A stretch of 64,000 bases of DNA from Albugo candida (taxonomy: Eukaryota; Oomycota; Peronosporomycetes; Albuginales; Albuginaceae), in NCBI GenBank assembly GCA_905220665.1, contig CAJNAR010000173.1, forward strand, positions 186,001-250,000, in the 5' to 3' direction. The notes below the pieces were generated by a model. It was not told where the DNA came from. It was given only the letters and a program-made list of their open reading frames with translations, and made no database searches. This document shows positions 53,354 through 64,000 of this stretch, one piece after another. Made by a program: the position numbers and the translations under genes. Within the stretch, counting starts at the first letter, position 1. Every line of letters starts with the position of its first letter.

Positions 53354-55573
53354 CTAGGAACTATGAGCTTTCCACGATACTTGTCTCACACACTTGTAGG
53401 CATCAAATACGTGAATTTTCCAACATAGAAGCGCTTGCTTCTCAGGGTCCTTGATGTATCTTGCAGACTGCAATTCGTCAATCATATCAAGACATGCTTC
53501 CTTTGTGATATCCATTTTAATGATTGTACAAGGGTCCATTCTCGCATCCATAATTGTCGAGTTGTAGCAAGAACACCGAATCCGCTCGTAGACCTTTGCG
53601 ATGATTGATCCAATAGGCTCCTCGGCATGATCGAACTGTCGTTTACTTCTGTGCTTGATGCATCATGCGCTGAACGGAATACGGTGCTTGCAGCGGGAAT
53701 TTCTTCTCAACTCGTTAAAGCGCCGGCCAACCTTTATGGCAATCCTTTATTTCAAGCGCATATAATCGAGCAGCTCCGTTTGTCATCATAGCTCGGATAT
53801 TAACGACAAATTGCGTCGACACAATAGAGCGATGAGTCATATGAAATACAAGTCCGCAACTTCTCTTCTATCCAAGTCAGTTTGGATACTACCATCAGGC
53901 GACTTGTACACGGTACAGAAAAGCAAGCATGCGTGGAGATCCACCCACTGAGCTATTTCAGCATATTTTACTACTTCATACTCTTTTCTGACAACAGAAA
54001 CGGTGCATGTGCCCGGGTATTTATGAAAGTTTATGATCTGTTTACGCACGGTGGTCTTGACAATTGGTCGCTAGAGCGAAGCCTAAAACAAAGATGCAAA
54101 ACTTTATCTTCTTCTTAACGAAAACTGCTACAGCTCTAAGATTGCACGGATGGAATTGTGCATTCACTAGCATTGTCGTTCCTTTCAAGTTGATAGGTAC
54201 CAGCCTTTTGGGACTGAAGCTCCCGTCTCAATTCCTGGATTTCTTGCATGATACTCTAAATACACATGTGAGAAATTTTAGTTTGTGCAGATGAGTACAT
54301 TATGGTGATATATCATTACTTTATTGGCATCCAGCATGTGTCTGAGAATTTTGTTCTGATGGAGGTCGAGGTCAATGTAAAACACGCTCTCAGATATCAA
54401 AATGACCGACAGATAAACTGGATATAAACGATGTAGCCACAAAATTCCTTCGCGGGGTGTGAGCGCACAAAATGAACGGAAAATGCTCGGCTCATAGTAG
54501 AAGAATTTCATAGAGAGTTCTAGAACAAGCACCTACAGATTTGAACAAATATTTTGCGTGAGATTACAATAAAAGGATTATGAAATCCAAAATTGAATAC
54601 ATACACCAAGAAGGAATGGGTACAGCCACACTGAAGTTTTTGCCGGAAGTCTGTGCCAACTCAATGCGTAGCTGTGTAATGAAAATTTGTTTGAAAATGT
54701 TTGCTTATTTGGTATTTTGCCGAACCTGATGCAGGACCACAGTACATAGTAGAGAAGAAGGTTCAAAGGAAGATCCAATCCGTCCGTTTTTTCTTCACCC
54801 CAGAAATCGTAATTTGCACGCACTTTATCATTCAGAAGATTCTAAGAAGGCCTCCTTCATTCAGAAATCTCATCTTGCATTCCTTGGTAAAATATACCTC
54901 ATAAGCTTCATCAATTTTCAACCATTCTTCTTCTGAAAGCTTATTAAATTTGTGAAGTTCACGAAACCGATTGTAGGATTTCCCAATGTCATAGATGCCT
55001 GAGCTACGGCAGACCTGAAACCAAAGGAAAGTAGAAGAGAAATATTCAGAAGCTTGGTCTTTGGTGTGCGCGTAAGGTTCAAACTTTGAGTAAGCTGTAA
55101 GCATTTGTGTCGACAAAGAGAAATTTATACGCCTACAAAGAAGTGCAGACGATAAGCATATATATATATCACGTTCGGTCAATAGCGGCAAACGTACAAA
55201 GATTGGGAGAATGAGAAGGAATGACATCATAATGGAAGTTTTCAGAACAAATGAAGCAGTACTGCGCGATCCCCGAGATATCATCCATCTGCTTGCAATG
55301 AAGCCCATCGGAGCCACAAATGCAATGTAATACGCCGCAAACAACGAGTCTTCGATAGCATCTGCATACAAACGCAACATGGCGCCGATGATTTATTGAC
55401 CAATGGTATTGATCATTCATGTTTATATATTGACACACATTTTTAAGTGTTCTATCATCTGAATGCCAAGTCCTGTGTCGAACGGAAGCTAATTCTACCA
55501 TACGTTGTAACAATATATATATGCTTGATTCAATATTCAGAATAATCTTTATAAGCTCGAACACAATACTCAT
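53354..55573 (-). CDS. multi-exon polytopic membrane protein with coiled coil and possible divergent RGS-like tail
   Basis: Reading down the minus strand: exon 1 55573..55504; next exon from 55361 with helices SLFAAYYIAFVAPMGFIASR and FVLKTSIMMSFLLILPIF, continuing to 54898; then 54841..54726, 54671..54605, 54532..54320, 54255... The 56-, 54-, 72- and 64-nt introns restore LNLLLYYVLWSCISYALSW, TSVWLYPFLLGVLVLELSM and LYPVYLSVILISESVFYI, followed by a coiled coil (SIMQEIQELRRELQSQ). The coiled-coil exon may stop at 54136, or splice out 77 nt into RPIVKTTVRKQIINFHKYPG and a last part with IAKVYERIRCSCYNS and ITKEACLDMIDELQSARYIK. That tail has the spacing of a weak RGS domain, giving an AtRGS1-like plan. 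The middle of exon 2 (55130-55190) and the last joint are unresolved. Confidence 0.55.
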
Positions 55574-55773
55574 CTGACCGCGCTAGAATTTAACCAAATC
55601 GCATGGACAGTCAACGATCAACGTGGAAATAACGAGCGGTTCTCACAGCATCAAGAGCTCATCAGTTTTTTTTTTAAATAGCCTCATAAGTGTGACTTCT
55701 CGCCTCGAACTTCGATCATTTCTAGTAGAATACACCTCCTACTAAAGGCACAAGGCATGCCTGCATAGATCGA
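55574..55773. promoter_or_regulatory. divergent promoter region, membrane protein / PDE
   Basis: 200 bp between two divergent starts, both encoding likely signalling proteins. It contains a short poly-T run near 55667. No other motif is claimed. Confidence 0.45.
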
Positions 55774-58700
55774 ATGCAATACTGCAACGAGGAGCTCGAC
55801 CGCTCAAGACGTCATGATTTTCATGAGATGCCGTCAAGAAAACGATGGCGACTTGTTTTATTACAATTCTCAATTATCTCATGGCTGATCAAGAAGCTCC
55901 TTCATCGGCATAATGAGCGTGTTGTACTTTCCCAGCAATACATTATTGATACGTTGCTTTTGAAGAAATACTCGTTGGAGGATTCTCTCACCATAATCCG
56001 GGTTTGTTTATTTGCTTTCGATGAGTTGCAGCGTTCCTTTCTTGACTTATTAGCACATGCTTCTAGGAGCAGCTCATTTCGGTCATCGATATTGAAGACT
56101 GTAATCTTGTACTCCGAGCTAGGAGCAGTTTTTTAGTACAGCTTCACGACGCTGTGCGAAAAAATTTTGAAGTTTTCTCTTCTGAGCTGAGAATGCCCGA
56201 TTCTATTGAAGATTATGATACCAGCACAAGTGATAAGGTGCGTACCATGACACAAATGAATAGTATAATGCATAACTCATTCCTTTAATGCTTACTTTGT
56301 GATGTAGCCAAGTTTCTGCCTACCGCTGATGAACGCTGATGAAAGCATCCAAGCAGTGGCCTACATTGCCGAAGCACATCGGAGCATCGTATTCTCGTCA
56401 TATTTTTCCACAAAAAATCGATCGCAGCCTAATTATATAGAGCGTTATCTACGAGTTTTGGGGCGCATTTTGCAAATAATCATTGCCAGATATGTTCATG
56501 CTATCGAAATGAATGATAATCAGGAATCAGCTCAGCTCAATACATCGCTGGATGAGTTACACACAGGAGAAACACGGAACAGATTGAACGGTATGCTCAG
56601 AAATAGCTTGGCCAATCTCACCGCGATTTTACAAGAAGTTGTGCGAGCAAGATATTGTACAGTTTTTTCCTACGACAGGAGCAAAGGATTGCAATGCGTT
56701 TACACAGACCATTTGAAATGGTTTTCGTTGATACAGTATGGTGATGAACTTGCTCAAAAATGCGCTAATGAGAACAAAATAATACAACATGACGCAAACG
56801 CGGTATTTGAGGTGATTAGTGATAACATGCTTCAAAAGGAATACAGCTCTCTTTGTGTACCGATTCACGACATAACTGGAGGTGTGTGTGGGGTTCTGAT
56901 GCAACAAATTGGAAGAAATGAACCTTTTTGGGATTATACCGACACAGAAATAACGAATCGCATCGGTCAACATATAGGAAGCGCGTTGCAAATAGCGAAG
57001 AGTTCAGATCATTTGGAAACTGAAGAGAAATTATCTTCGGACTTCATTGCTTCGTTGAGCAGAGAAATTGAGCTTACACCGCTTCTGCGCAATGCGTCAA
57101 AACTTATCAGCTCCCTATTTCGCTCAAATCCATGCCGCATTTTCCTTGTGGATTCCAAAAAATCTACCTACCATCTTCCAGTACAGAATGTCTATCCTAA
57201 TAGTATGGGAGGACCTACCAGACATTTCTCTGCCTTAGTCGGAATCATCGGATCTACAATACAGTCAGGGGATGTGCTCCGAATAAGTGAAGCATGTACG
57301 GATCCTAGATTTGATACAATGGCTGATGGACAAGATGATCTATATATGCATTCCATTCTCGTTTCACCAGTGAGGAATCACTTTGGGCACTTTATTGGTG
57401 CTATTGAAATTGGCTGCAAAACATCTGCGGAAACTTTCCATGAGAGCGATGAGAATTTGATTCGGAGGATTGCGCATTGTCTTGGTCTTACACTATGGAA
57501 TTCTCTACGGTTTGAATGTGCGAAACTGGCGACCCGAAAAAGTGACGCTTTATTAGCAACTTTCCAAGCAAAGTCGTCATCAAATGAGCACGTGAGCGAT
57601 GTCTTTACTGCCTTCACCAATATAACTTGCAAGTTCATGAGCGTTCAACATGCAACAATTTTTTTTGTCGACGAACTCGGTCACACTCTCCATTCTCGTA
57701 TCGATTCTAGGTGGAATGCGTACTCGATTCCAATGGGACAATTCCTCCAAGGTAAAGTTGCGTTGTCAGGAGAATTGGAACACGTCCCTTATGATGCCCA
57801 GATGCATCCGGAACTTGACCACGCGTATGACGAACTTGCAAAAATCAAGAGCAAATCGATTTTGTGCGCTCCCATTAAATCGCGAGTAGGTCTTAGTATG
57901 AAAAGAAAACAACCTGGAAGAGTGAAGGAAAAAGTTCTTGCAGTGCTTTATGTTGTGAATAAGGTGGGTTTCACAAATGGCGGATATTTTGATGATGGTG
58001 ATGTAGAATTGATCAAGGCTTTAAGCTTTGGAATGGCTTCACTGGTTCACCATCGAGCGTGGGAGCTGATGTTCCAACCCGAATCTTCCACTTCAGATGC
58101 AGATGAAAGCGCGCAAGTAGCCAATGCCTTTCTCTCGCAATACACTTCAGCTGCCTACAATGTCAGAAGAAGAAGCTCTCATGAAAGCAGAGGATCGTCC
58201 GGAGAGAATACAGAACTTGGTAATGCTCCAAATATATCGAAAAAAGTTACGCCAGGCGAGCAGCCTTTGATCGCCAGGTACAAAAAGGGTACTGGATTTT
58301 TCTCTCATTACAATGTGAAATCGCTACCATGCCATGATACCTTGTGTAAATGGGGTCTGGATCCTTGGAAACTTTCATCCACTGAGCTTGTCGATTCGGT
58401 AGTAAATATGTTTGAGACATTCGAGCTTCGACAACATTTTGAGATACCGGTCCTCACTTTGCGTCGCTTTGTGATGAATGTGAAGAACCAATATCAGAGC
58501 GTACCTTACCACAACTATTTTCACGCATTTTCAACATTGCACACTGTATTCATGATGCTTTATGCGCAGGTAAAAGTTACAGCAAAACGTGTATTCATTG
58601 AAGTGGTCCAGAGCTGTGCTAATGATCCGATTTCACCCACAAATCTCCGTTTTGAACAGATTTTTGCACCTAGGGATGTCCTGGCAATGTTTATCGCCGC

Positions 58701-59346
58701 TTATTGTCATGATATGAACCACAATGGTCGTAATAATGAATTTCACATTCGAACAAGCTCAAGAATAGCTTTAATGTACAATGATCATTCCGTTCTCGAA
58801 AACATGCATGCTGCTGCTTGTTTCGAAACCCTTCGTCACCCAGGCCAAAATGTGCTTGCAACGCTTGATGAAACGGAGTATCATTTAATACGAAAAAGCA
58901 TCATAAATGCTATCCTTGCAACGGATATGCAAAACCACGCAAACATGGTCGCCTTGCTACACGAGAAATTCAAGCCTGGAGTATTCCAGCCATCAGATGA
59001 TTCTCACAAAGAGCTGTTGATCAATACGATTGTGCATTCGGCAGATCTCTCCAATCCAACATTACCTCATGATTTACATATTCGCTGGTCAGTTTGCCTA
59101 TTACAGGAGTTTAATATGCAGTACGAAGAAGAAGTTGCTCTCGGACTTTCACCGACTTCGTATATGAATGCAAGACCCAACTCCTCCGAACAGGGTCAAG
59201 TAAATCTAGCTTTTATTGATTCTTGCGTCTTCCCAATATGGAGCATATTGAATTCCGCACTCAATGGTTTGGAAGGATGTTTGCAAAATATACAGGAAAA
59301 TAGACAAGTATGGATCAATCAGGTCGCCTCCTCTACTCACTCGTAA
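55774..59346 (+). CDS. cyclic nucleotide phosphodiesterase with three GAF domains
   Basis: Three exons (55774..56100, 56142..56237, 56308..59346; introns 41 and 70 nt) give 1153 residues. GAF-like domains lie at about 242-372 (RARYCTVFSYDRSKGLQCVY), 392-540 (PCRIFLVDSKKSTYHLP, with SILVSPVRNHFGHFIGAIEI) and 571-730 (HATIFFVDELGHTLHSRIDS). The class I PDE catalytic domain covers about 800-1130, with YHNYFHAF and the metal-binding HDMNHNGRNN at about 942, and HSADLSNPTLP. All expected metal ligands are present, so it should hydrolyse cAMP or cGMP; the GAF domains are probable allosteric cyclic-nucleotide sensors, as in PDE2/5/6/10/11. Specificity cannot be told. The N-terminus is basic and helical without clear membrane segments. 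Confidence 0.93.
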
Positions 59347-59487
59347 TAGGAAGATCTAACGTCATTTTGCAAATTTTTACATGATCGAGAATACATGTAT
59401 TTTATTTCCTTGGCCTAAATTCGCGTCCTTAACCAATCTCATGTCGCGAAAATCACACATCTGTCTGATTAGTCTGAATTACCACAA

Positions 59488-62400
59488 ATGGTTCGACGAT
59501 CACAAGAATGTGATGCGGAAGCGCACGTCGCCGGAAAGAAGGATCGGCAAAACACCGTTACGAGCACTGACGTTATTTGGTCAGAATTTAAGACCTATTG
59601 TAATCAACTAAGACATGCCAAAAACCTGAAAGACCGCAACAAAGCATTCAATCAACTACAAGTTTTTATGAGCTCCGAGAATCACCGGTACTATGTACAA
59701 AAATGGCGTGGGTGGAGCCTTCTTATTTCGAGTGTTCTCTTCACTGTGAAAGAAGATGCCAAAGATGTATTTAAAGATCTCGACAATTCTTTGATGAAAA
59801 ATGTGGGAAGCATTGCAATCGGAAAGCGCAAAGCCGGGAAGATTGCAAAAATCTCAAAGAAGAATGCTTTTAGTATTCCAAAAATGACTTACTGGAACTA
59901 TCTTTGCACGTTGTTGGGCGATGCCAACGTCGCTGAGGGACCGATCTTGCATCTGGATGCAAATGGGCGCGACGTAATAAAAGAGTTGTTTGTGTTTTCA
60001 GGCTCCATACTTGAATGTGGCGTTCGACTTATGACGACTACTCTGCAGAATGAGGATATAGTTGAATGCAATACAATTCAGCAAAAAAAGAAGGTTGTGA
60101 CTGTTCTAACAGCAACTTGCTGGCAGATTCTAAAGAGTGTTTCTGATCATCGCGTTTACTGTAATGTCTTGGCACCATCTCAAGTCGATTCAGTTTTCAA
60201 GATCGCATTCAAAACACTAGAATTTACGGATAAAAATATGTTTACGTCGCGGGAGCCTCATGGTCGCCCTCCGTGCTCTATCCAGTCAAGTTTCTTTTTG
60301 TCAGCATCCCAGCAAACAAACGTGGCACTGATAATGAAGAAATTATATAAAGGACGTTGTTTTGGGATCGGCGGCCAAGATGCAGTATCACACGTGCGAT
60401 TTTTCGAGACTTGGTTTGCATCACTCCAATACAACAATATTGGGAGGTACATATATCCACTTTATAAAGTGTATGAAGCGCTGACTTGTATGACAGTGTA
60501 GAAATACTTGCAGTGACAATGCTACAAGCAGTAACGAAGCTTTTGGAAAGACATTGGGATTATGGTCTGGCAATGATGATGATTAGTAGCCCGGGGATGA
60601 ATATAATCCATTTTATACAGCGGGCCTGGAAGGATACTTCATTTCGATTACGTGGAGCTTACTTGGACTATCTTTTACTATTTTGCGAGACTCTGAAACA
60701 ATACCGAAATGGTTTATTGCCATTTTTGGCGGAGATTGGGTCAAATGAAATCGATGATTCTAGTTTATTCCGAGAAATGAATACATTGCTAAGTATTTTT
60801 TTGCACCCGAAGCAATTAAATCAATATTTGCAAGGAGTTGACGTGATTTCACGAGCACTCAATCTCGTTTGCGGAGAACAAGAAACATCAAGTATCTCAA
60901 GAACTGAAAATATCACCTCTGGTGAGCTTTGTATCAACTCCCTGGCCTTACAAGTCGAAAAGCAATCGTGTAAATTCTACCAGTGTACCGCAGAGCTTTG
61001 CTTTCAGCACGATGGACTTCTGCAAAGAGTACAAAGCACTTTTGAAATGAACGGTCCTCATGCTAAATTGGATCAAAGTGCAGCAGCAACTGGCTCCGAC
61101 AACAGCTTGCCGGCAGCAGCAATAGGAAATTATCCCTTAACATCTGCACGGGATCTATTGCGTACGAAATTACAGACTTTATTCGATGTAAAGATATTCA
61201 TTCCACATGCGGAACTCAGTGGTGAACACGTGACGGACAATGTGCTCCCCCGTCATCCGAGACTCAAGTCTGCAGGATCGTACATTTTTCTTCTCAGTTC
61301 AATTGTTTGTCGGTATGGTGACGCCTCTGACTGCTATTTGGATGGAAACATATTTTTTGAAGTATTATTACAATGCCTCGATTCGAAGACCATCGATGTA
61401 CTCCAGTTTCTTGCGTTGCTGACACTTTTGAAAGCGCTTGGATATTTGAAGTATCGATCGAAAATCGATGAGGGTATGCGACTACGACTTTGGGAAACTC
61501 TTTTACGATCTGATCTTCCATATGCCGCTACAACCGACTCCTCTATGATCAAAAATAGCGCGGGAAGCATTGTAATGCAGCTAACGTACGCCTGTTTTAC
61601 TCTATTATCCCCGGAATTTATCACTCGCGAACAGAATCGTTTATGGAAGCTTCCTCTCTTCGCTTTACATACAAAAGCCGCCATGAACAGCAACAAAAAC
61701 CGGAGAGTACAAGTGAAAGGGGTCGGTGGAAGTGCTCGTAAAGAATCACGCTTACAGCTCTCTGTGTCGCCACTCGTTTTCATTTCTCAGTTCATTGTAC
61801 AATTTGAATTGTATGAAGTCGAAAAAGAAACAGAATGTGGTCAGGCGCCTTTCACATTCCGAAATATAGGAATTTGTCCACAAACAACACGAGAAAAATT
61901 GCTAGCAACGATACTGTTCCTCTTGGATTTCAAATCAATGTACGGATTGGATTTTGACCGTCAAGACACAACTTCTAGTGATGTGTTCATTATCCAAAGT
62001 GCAGTATCTCTGATTGTTTTGCTTGGTCGGGCTTTCAGCCGACAGATCATACATACGAGCCCGTTGATGAAGAATTTTATGATTCCGACTTTTTTGTCCA
62101 CAATGAGTCAAAGTTTTTCCGACAAAAGAAAGAAAAAGACGCGCTGTTCAAACAGCGTCGAATGGACAAGCTTTGGGATTTTCGTGACATCCGAGGAAGA
62201 AGAAGTTTCTAGAATGATACATCAAGCGACCTGGCCACTATCATTTCAGGAAGCCCATGCACAAGACGCTCCTCTTTCAGTGATCATATACAGAGAGCAG
62301 ATGCGTTCTTTTGATACAAATGGAATAGAGGGTGATCAGCTTACCGCATACCCCGAATCCAATCGAGACACCTTTGCACCGATTCATCCACCCCCTTGGC

Positions 62401-64000
62401 TTCTTGACAACCAGCACATTCCAAATTGTATAGATGTAGAAGCGCGAAATAAGGATTCCAAGTCTACTAAATTCACAAATTTTGTGTCAGATTCTGACAT
62501 ACAGACACTCTTTACAGACGTGGTGGCGTGGATAGGCAATCGAATCGATGTCGTCAAAAGTACACTGGATTGCTTACAGCCAGAAGATCCAGCTTCTCTC
62601 GCACAGATTAATACAACATTGGACATGGCTTACGTTGTCTTTGTCCTGACAAACGTTGATTCGGTGCCAGCTGTTTCAATGAAGGAGCAGTTGAGACAGT
62701 TGCAGCAAAAAATCGTGGCGAGCATCATACAGAACATACAACCTGATATCTTACTTGAGCTATTGACGCTAAATAATACGGCAGCTTTGACGGTCCAACT
62801 TTTGTTCAGGCGTTTGGAAACCTTTTTTTTGATCACGAAAGGGCCAAATGCTTTGAATACTCAAGCCAATGTTGCTCAATCTTCTATACGGCTATTGGCA
62901 ACTCAACTGGCAATGCAAGTTGGAGCTCTGTTAGAGTCTCTTGTGACTTCCAAGAAAAAGATTACGAAATCTCCGACAGAATTCTGTGGGGTTAGTAAAC
63001 CCCAAATATCGTTTGGCTGGCCGTCACAAGAATCTCCTTCGGTGAACAGACGGAAGAGTCCGGTGTCAAAATCGTTTTCAGATACGCATACTTCACTAAT
63101 TAACGATGTTCCTGGCGAATGTTACCTCGCATCCGAAAAAGAGGCTGACTTTTTAGATGAAAGGTACATTTGTGCTTCTCTAAGCAGAGAATTATAAATT
63201 CTATACAACTTGCTCATCCATATCTCTGATTTAGCGCGGAAACTCGTGGAGGGGTAAAACAAAGTTTTATTCGACACGATATCCATGTAAACGTCCGGAT
63301 GTGGGCTCTCCGACTCCTGACGAATCTGGATATATCCTCTGCTATCAACATCATCCAAGATGTGGCTCAAGAGCTCCAATTGACACCTGAGGCTTTGATT
63401 GCACTAGCATCGTTTTTGTATCGTTCTCATCCAACTGAACAAAATCCCGAGTCACATTTTTTGGAGTGTTCGGAATCAGTCAAACGTCTTGCTCTCTTCC
63501 TACGACTTTTAGATTGTGCAATGGAAGATATTGAAAAAGAAGCAGCCTCGACACGCCTGGATGTGAAGGAATTTTTCGCCAAGGATGTGACAATTGAGAA
63601 AAAAGCAGGCGATCGGGTTTTTGCTTTCTACTATCAAGCGTTCGTTGCTTTGAAAGCATGTCTTTCTACTTTTGAAAAACAGAAGAAAAGCTTGCTTCAT
63701 CTCACAACTCAAAGTATTCTGCCGGTGGATCTGACAAATATGATCACAAAAATGCTAGAGTGTACAGCTCAGGTAGGCTCCGAAACAAGATATTGGACTT
63801 TAGAGGTCATTCAACTGCAGGTTTTTGAGATTTCTTTCCGTCTGGATCCCGAATATGCGGCCGAATTTCCAGACCATTGTATGCAACATCTACTACATTC
63901 CGTTCCTTTTGTTCGCATTATTGCTGCTCGATGCCTTCAGTCAGTATTCTACATGTATCCCAGCGGTGGGGCTCAGATTTTCTCAACGCTTTTGCAAGTT
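59488..64000 (+). CDS. giant HEAT-repeat protein, probable ATM/Tel1 kinase N-terminus (partial, runs off the right edge)
   Basis: Exons 59488..60446, 60497..63163 and 63235 to beyond 64000 (introns 50 and 71 nt) give more than 1460 residues without the end. Near the start, LRHAKNLKDRNKAFNQLQVF fits the TAN motif of ATM/Tel1, and the following FMSSENHRYYVQKWRGWSLL and MTYWNYLCTLLGD parallel the ATM N-terminal solenoid. The rest is helical repeats (for example NVRMWALRLLTNLDISSAIN and VPFVRIIAARCLQSVFYM). Kinase, FAT and FATC domains would lie outside the window, so the call rests on the N-terminus and on size. Joining NIG|SVEILAVTM and DE|SAETRGG are supported by canonical borders. It starts 141 bp after the PDE stop. 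Confidence 0.65.

Noticed and set aside
54064..54294. Plus-strand 76-codon frame
   Set aside because: Antisense of the coiled-coil exon of the minus-strand membrane protein.
63164..63234. Coding-like NLLIHISDLARKLVEG after the second exon of the ATM-like gene
   Set aside because: It cannot be joined without a stop; a 71-nt intron with acceptor ctctgatttag gives a clean continuous frame instead.
1..64000. CRISPR arrays, tRNA, rRNA, bacterial operons
   Set aside because: None seen. The only regular arrays are the 150-, 273- and 60-bp tandem repeats without spacers.

Overview
The window is nuclear DNA of a eukaryote with compact genes. Most introns are 40-75 nt, with donors such as gtaagc, gtacgt, gtgcgt and gtgaat. 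Several protein types are typical of oomycetes: a START-like/FYVE protein, coiled-coil proteins with a short repeated helical motif, and fast-evolving secreted repeat proteins. Small introns, AT-leaning sequence and tight packing fit an obligate biotrophic oomycete such as the white rusts (Albugo lineage). The oomycete assignment is fairly firm from protein style; the genus is inference only.

Positions 1 to about 35 kb are a dense, conserved block with mostly short intergenic gaps. In order: PPAN/SSF1 (ribosome biogenesis, cut by the left edge), UTP14 (small-subunit processome), a DHHC palmitoyltransferase, a twin-CX9C protein (EMI1/C22orf39 type), an unknown gene, an RMD1-type TPR protein, MIOS (GATOR2), a small unknown gene, NASP (histone chaperone), a secreted thaumatin-like protein, KATNAL2, LIS1, a small membrane protein, a BART-domain protein, a 1710-residue membrane protein, an otubain, a membrane-anchored coiled-coil protein, a FYVE protein and an acidic coiled-coil protein. 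Most of the multi-exon models were rebuilt here by finding introns that restore family motifs.

From about 35 to 53 kb the character changes to a gene-poor accessory island. It holds a 606-bp element with perfect 30-bp terminal inverted repeats and a 5-bp target duplication, a coiled-coil gene followed by a three-copy 150-bp tandem repeat carrying six ATTACGTCAT sites, a few very short possible secreted peptides,  decayed coding stretches, and two paralogous genes for secreted, basic, internally repeated proteins (41.8-43.3 and 48.1-49.2 kb). These two are the best candidates for a previously undescribed system: a rapidly rearranging secreted (effector-like) family that does not carry a classical RXLR motif.

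From 53.3 kb to the right edge the conserved block resumes: a multi-exon polytopic membrane protein with a coiled coil and a possible divergent RGS-like tail, a three-GAF cyclic-nucleotide phosphodiesterase, and the N-terminal part of a giant HEAT-repeat protein that looks like an ATM/Tel1 kinase. Functionally the conserved genes cover ribosome assembly, chromatin, nutrient sensing, dynein/microtubule control, protein lipidation, ubiquitin and cyclic-nucleotide/G-protein signalling. There is no sign of operons. Neighbours often diverge from short shared promoters or converge with 3' ends only 15-140 bp apart.
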